This document shows, in pieces, positions 62,301 through 64,000 of a stretch of DNA of 64,000 nucleotides. Within the stretch, counting starts at the first letter, position 1. Each line of letters starts with the position of its first letter. The translations under genes and the position numbers were made by a program. The notes beneath the pieces were generated by a model. The model worked only from the letters and a program-made list of their open reading frames with translations. It ran no database searches and was not told the origin of the DNA. Source of the stretch: Nostoc sp. MS1 (GTDB lineage: Bacteria > Cyanobacteriota > Cyanobacteriia > Cyanobacteriales > Nostocaceae); the NCBI RefSeq assembly GCF_019976755.1, contig NZ_AP023441.1:5577501-5641500 (forward strand). Reading direction: 5' to 3'.

Positions 62301-64000
62301 CTGCGATGTTTTTCTAATATGTTCTTTCCAGTGGATAATGAAGACATAGACAATGAAAAATGTCTTAGCTGTGAGTGCATGGGTCTTGGACTGGGACAAC
62401 AACCCCAAAGCAAGATGTCCAAATTGGTAGCCAGATTCGATATTTCCGACCATCCCACAAAGAATTAGCCCAAAGTTGGCGTATGCAAAAGCAGAAGTAA
62501 AGGCATTGCCATACTGGATTGACAAGTTGACTTGTTTCGATGCTAGTAGCGGCATCAAATCTGGAGCAGCTATTTGGGCAGCAATCATGATGCTTGATAA
62601 AATTCGCATTGCTGCTAACTTCTTTGGATCGGTCATTTCTGGTAAATGCCTCAAGTCTCCAATTGGCTTTTCACCCAGAAGTGATGTAATTGTATCTATC
62701 TCAAGCTGAATATCTGACTTACTTGGCAGTTTGGGAAAACTAACCCCTAGTTGCTGTAAAACTTGCAATGCAGTATCAATCGCTTTCAATGGCTGGCTCT
62801 GCGCCATGTGGGTTTGAATTTTAACTTCGTAAACTTTTATGAGGTCGAAAACTGTTTTGGCTGATTGTAGAATGATTACAACCCAGTATTCTACCTGCTC
62901 AAAATCGCCACACAAATACGCAACTTCTGTTGTTTCTATATATAAATCTAAGGTCAAATCATAGTTGGTTTGCCAGCTAGACGTTGCCAACCATTCTCTT
63001 GCTGTGGCTAAATATTTTTTCGCCATACTGTAGGCGATCGCAACTTTTGCTTTCTGACCTGCCATTAAATTTAATCGAGCAATTTCATTTCTTTCTGGTT
63101 GTTCTATGACAAGCTCAATTCCGTAATTCAGATGATCGACAATTTCCAACAGCCTATCTATTAGTCGCTCTGGCAAAGTTTTTTCTAGTAAATTGCGACC
63201 AATTTGTAAATGAATAACTTGTTTTTGCGACTCATCAATTAGTGCATAAGCTGCTTGCTGCACGCGATCGTGCAAGAACTTGTACTCTTGAATTAACAAG
63301 TTTTCATCTAATTCAGAGAGGGGTTGAATGAATCCACCTTGTATGGCTATCAGTATATTTAGGAAAACTGCTTTTGGAGTTTGCTCACAAACAATCGATA
63401 GTGTATTTAAATCAAATTCCGCCCCAACACAAGCGGCTAAACGAAGAATTTGCTGAGTAGCTTCTGGTAGTTTTTTCAATTTGTGAAGCATCAACTCCAC
63501 AACATTATCGGTAATATTTTGAGTTTGAATCTGAGCCATGTTCCATTGCCATCCTCCTTGTCTCTTACCAAGGGGGATGGATTGAGGGGGGTCAAAAGTC
63601 AATAAATTTTCGCTATACAGCATTGTTAAAAATTCATTGACAAAGAAAGGATTGCCCTCAGTTTTCCGAAGCACTAACTCCGCTAAGGGACGAACGGTGT
63701 CTGTATTCCGATGCAGTGTTTCAGCAATCAACTGACTCAACGGCTCCAGTGTCAAAGGAGCCAAAATAATTTCCTGAAATACTACCCCTTGTTTTCGCAG
63801 CCTCTCTAGCATTAATGATAATGGATGCGTTGGCTGCACTTCATTATCTCGATAGGCTCCAATCAAAAATAAGGATTGGATTTGCTCATCCAGCAGCATC
63901 AACTCAATTAACTTCAACGTTGCTGAGTCTATCCACTGCAAATCATCTAAGAAAATCGCCAGGGGATGTGACTCCGAACAAAACACCCGCACAAATTGTT
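59364..64000 (-). CDS. Giant AAA-TPR-GAF-PAS histidine kinase (partial, 5' end missing)
   Basis: The visible part is 1545 codons and the frame stays open to the window edge. It begins within an AAA ATPase domain (Walker B IFLDDLQWID), followed by helical TPR-like repeats to about residue 860, a GAF domain (about 870-1060), PAS domains with ERKQAEQLL linkers, and a HisKA_3/HATPase pair with the phospho-His in MAREIHDTLAQAFTSIIVHL. In relatives this chain is often preceded by a Ser/Thr kinase domain, which would lie outside. It phosphorylates the coupled NarL-type regulator. Confidence 0.9.
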   Translation of the reverse strand, partial: QFVRVFCSESHPLAIFLDDLQWIDSATLKLIELMLLDEQIQSLFLIGAYRDNEVQPTHPLSLMLERLRKQGVVFQEIILAPLTLEPLSQLIAETLHRNTDTVRPLAELVLRKTEGNPFFVNEFLTMLYSENLLTFDPPQSIPLGKRQGGWQWNMAQIQTQNITDNVVELMLHKLKKLPEATQQILRLAACVGAEFDLNTLSIVCEQTPKAVFLNILIAIQGGFIQPLSELDENLLIQEYKFLHDRVQQAAYALIDESQKQVIHLQIGRNLLEKTLPERLIDRLLEIVDHLNYGIELVIEQPERNEIARLNLMAGQKAKVAIAYSMAKKYLATAREWLATSSWQTNYDLTLDLYIETTEVAYLCGDFEQVEYWVVIILQSAKTVFDLIKVYEVKIQTHMAQSQPLKAIDTALQVLQQLGVSFPKLPSKSDIQLEIDTITSLLGEKPIGDLRHLPEMTDPKKLAAMRILSSIMIAAQIAAPDLMPLLASKQVNLSIQYGNAFTSAFAYANFGLILCGMVGNIESGYQFGHLALGLLSQSKTHALTAKTFFIVYVFIIHWKEHIRKTSQQLPEGYQNGLETGDLEFAAYCAHTYCLQSFIAGKELVELEHELRTYGEAIHQIKQETPLAWNQIFQQCVLNLMGRSISLTSLLGEAYNEGNRLPDDEKDGAVIFLVNFNKLFLCYLFSEYSQAVENASKAQRHLLKARGTALYPLYYLYDSLAKLAIYSASSPQAQAEILKNVDVNQEKIKQWANYAPMNHLHKYHLVQAEIAKVVGQLLEAEELYEQAILGARENGYIQEEALAYELAAKHYLARGREKFAQTYMKEAHYCYERWGAIAKVRDLETRYSQLFTQLSDVNHTLIPKADKTTSNNSPIAFDLASVLKASQAISSEIELNQLLNYLMKTLIENAGAQTGFLILENSGEWVIEAAGELNNGANVCIMQVLQSIPTANRLPESIINYVIRTHECVILNDATREGNFINEPYIQHNHTQSIFCLPLLNRSKLVGVLYLENQLATGAFTQDRLQVLNLLSTQAAIAIENAKLYSKLQKSESQMAQFLEAVPVGIGVVDTLGRPYYANQQAIQLLGKGIIPGATPEQLAEIYQLYQAGTDQPYPIENLPVMRALSGDRTRIDDLEIRQNNVTIPVEGWGTPIFDEQGNVIYAISAFQDITERKQAEQLLANYHRTLEQQVAQRTAALQKSEAELREREQELRLITDALPACICYIDTDRRYQFVNRTYEVCFSRSRDEILGKQVREVMSEAAYEIIEPYMNRALAGEIITYEAEVSFPLGKKYVAVTSIPDFDLNAQVRGYYGLITDISEQRKAALCERQRAEETSILEERNRMAREIHDTLAQAFTSIIVHLDAASQRIKLDPDAAQSHLKTGRILARSGLADARRSVEALRPQILEEGDLHSALNRLVAQMFSHTSVQVICEAFGESYPLAKEVETNLFRIGQEALTNAFKYANASEIRLELRYERCLRRATPTHLVLHIKDNGQGFESSSLSVGRGFGLLGMTERAQRIGAELTIQSHLGQGTEIIVRVETL

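Overview
The window looks like chromosomal DNA of a filamentous, Nostoc/Anabaena-type cyanobacterium. The evidence is frequent GCGATCGC (HIP1) octamers, a helical carotenoid protein, a PTOX-like quinol oxidase, AAA-WD40 and pentapeptide-repeat proteins, PAS/GAF-rich histidine kinases, a PEP-CTERM membrane protein, and many dispersed palindromic and tandem intergenic repeats. The assignment comes from gene content and sequence style only; no database was searched.

Layout. 0.1-2.3 kb: an L7/L12-like protein, a strongly foldable intergenic segment (642-752), and a protein with an alpha-helical N-terminus and a C-terminal vWA domain that I read as TROVE/Ro60-like. The foldable segment is a candidate Y-like RNA. 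2.4-7.5 kb: a secreted protein, a double nucleotide-cyclase-like protein and an 819-aa beta-repeat protein. 7.9-14.6 kb: a phosphorelay block with a REC-wHTH-HPt-REC-REC regulator, a dCache-HAMP-PAS-HK and two stand-alone receivers. 15-20.8 kb: two AAA-like (STAND-type) ATPases, one with an N-terminal HTH and one with 14 WD40 repeats. 21-27.7 kb: secreted proteins, a pentapeptide protein, a 123-bp MITE-like element with perfect ends, a PEP-CTERM/vWA membrane protein and a phytase-like esterase. 28.3-33.5 kb: a lipoxygenase, cytochrome P450 and unknown-protein operon, then a helical carotenoid protein and a 40-aa membrane protein. 33.7-42.8 kb: an MBL hydrolase, a TetR regulator divergent from a glycosyltransferase with two tandem operators, conserved cyanobacterial proteins, Nif3, YjbQ and an Nramp transporter. 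43-45.8 kb: an intact 1.67-kb IS and a protein with six exact 19-residue repeats. 46-50 kb: two more histidine kinases. 50.7-58.5 kb: a minus-strand accessory run (GMC oxidoreductase, cupin, PTOX, USP, nitroreductase, two SDRs, DsbA-like protein) flanked by a SulP remnant. 58.7-64 kb: a NarL-type regulator and the 3' part of a giant AAA-TPR-GAF-PAS histidine kinase running off the window.

Signalling dominates: at least four histidine kinases and four regulators, plus two STAND-like ATPases. Redox and lipid-peroxide metabolism is the second theme (LOX-P450, carotenoid protein, PTOX, nitroreductase, USP, DsbA). The most novel-looking items are the candidate Y-RNA/TROVE-like locus, the LOX-P450-unknown operon, the 19-residue-repeat protein and the MITE. 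Function statements rest on motifs read by eye.
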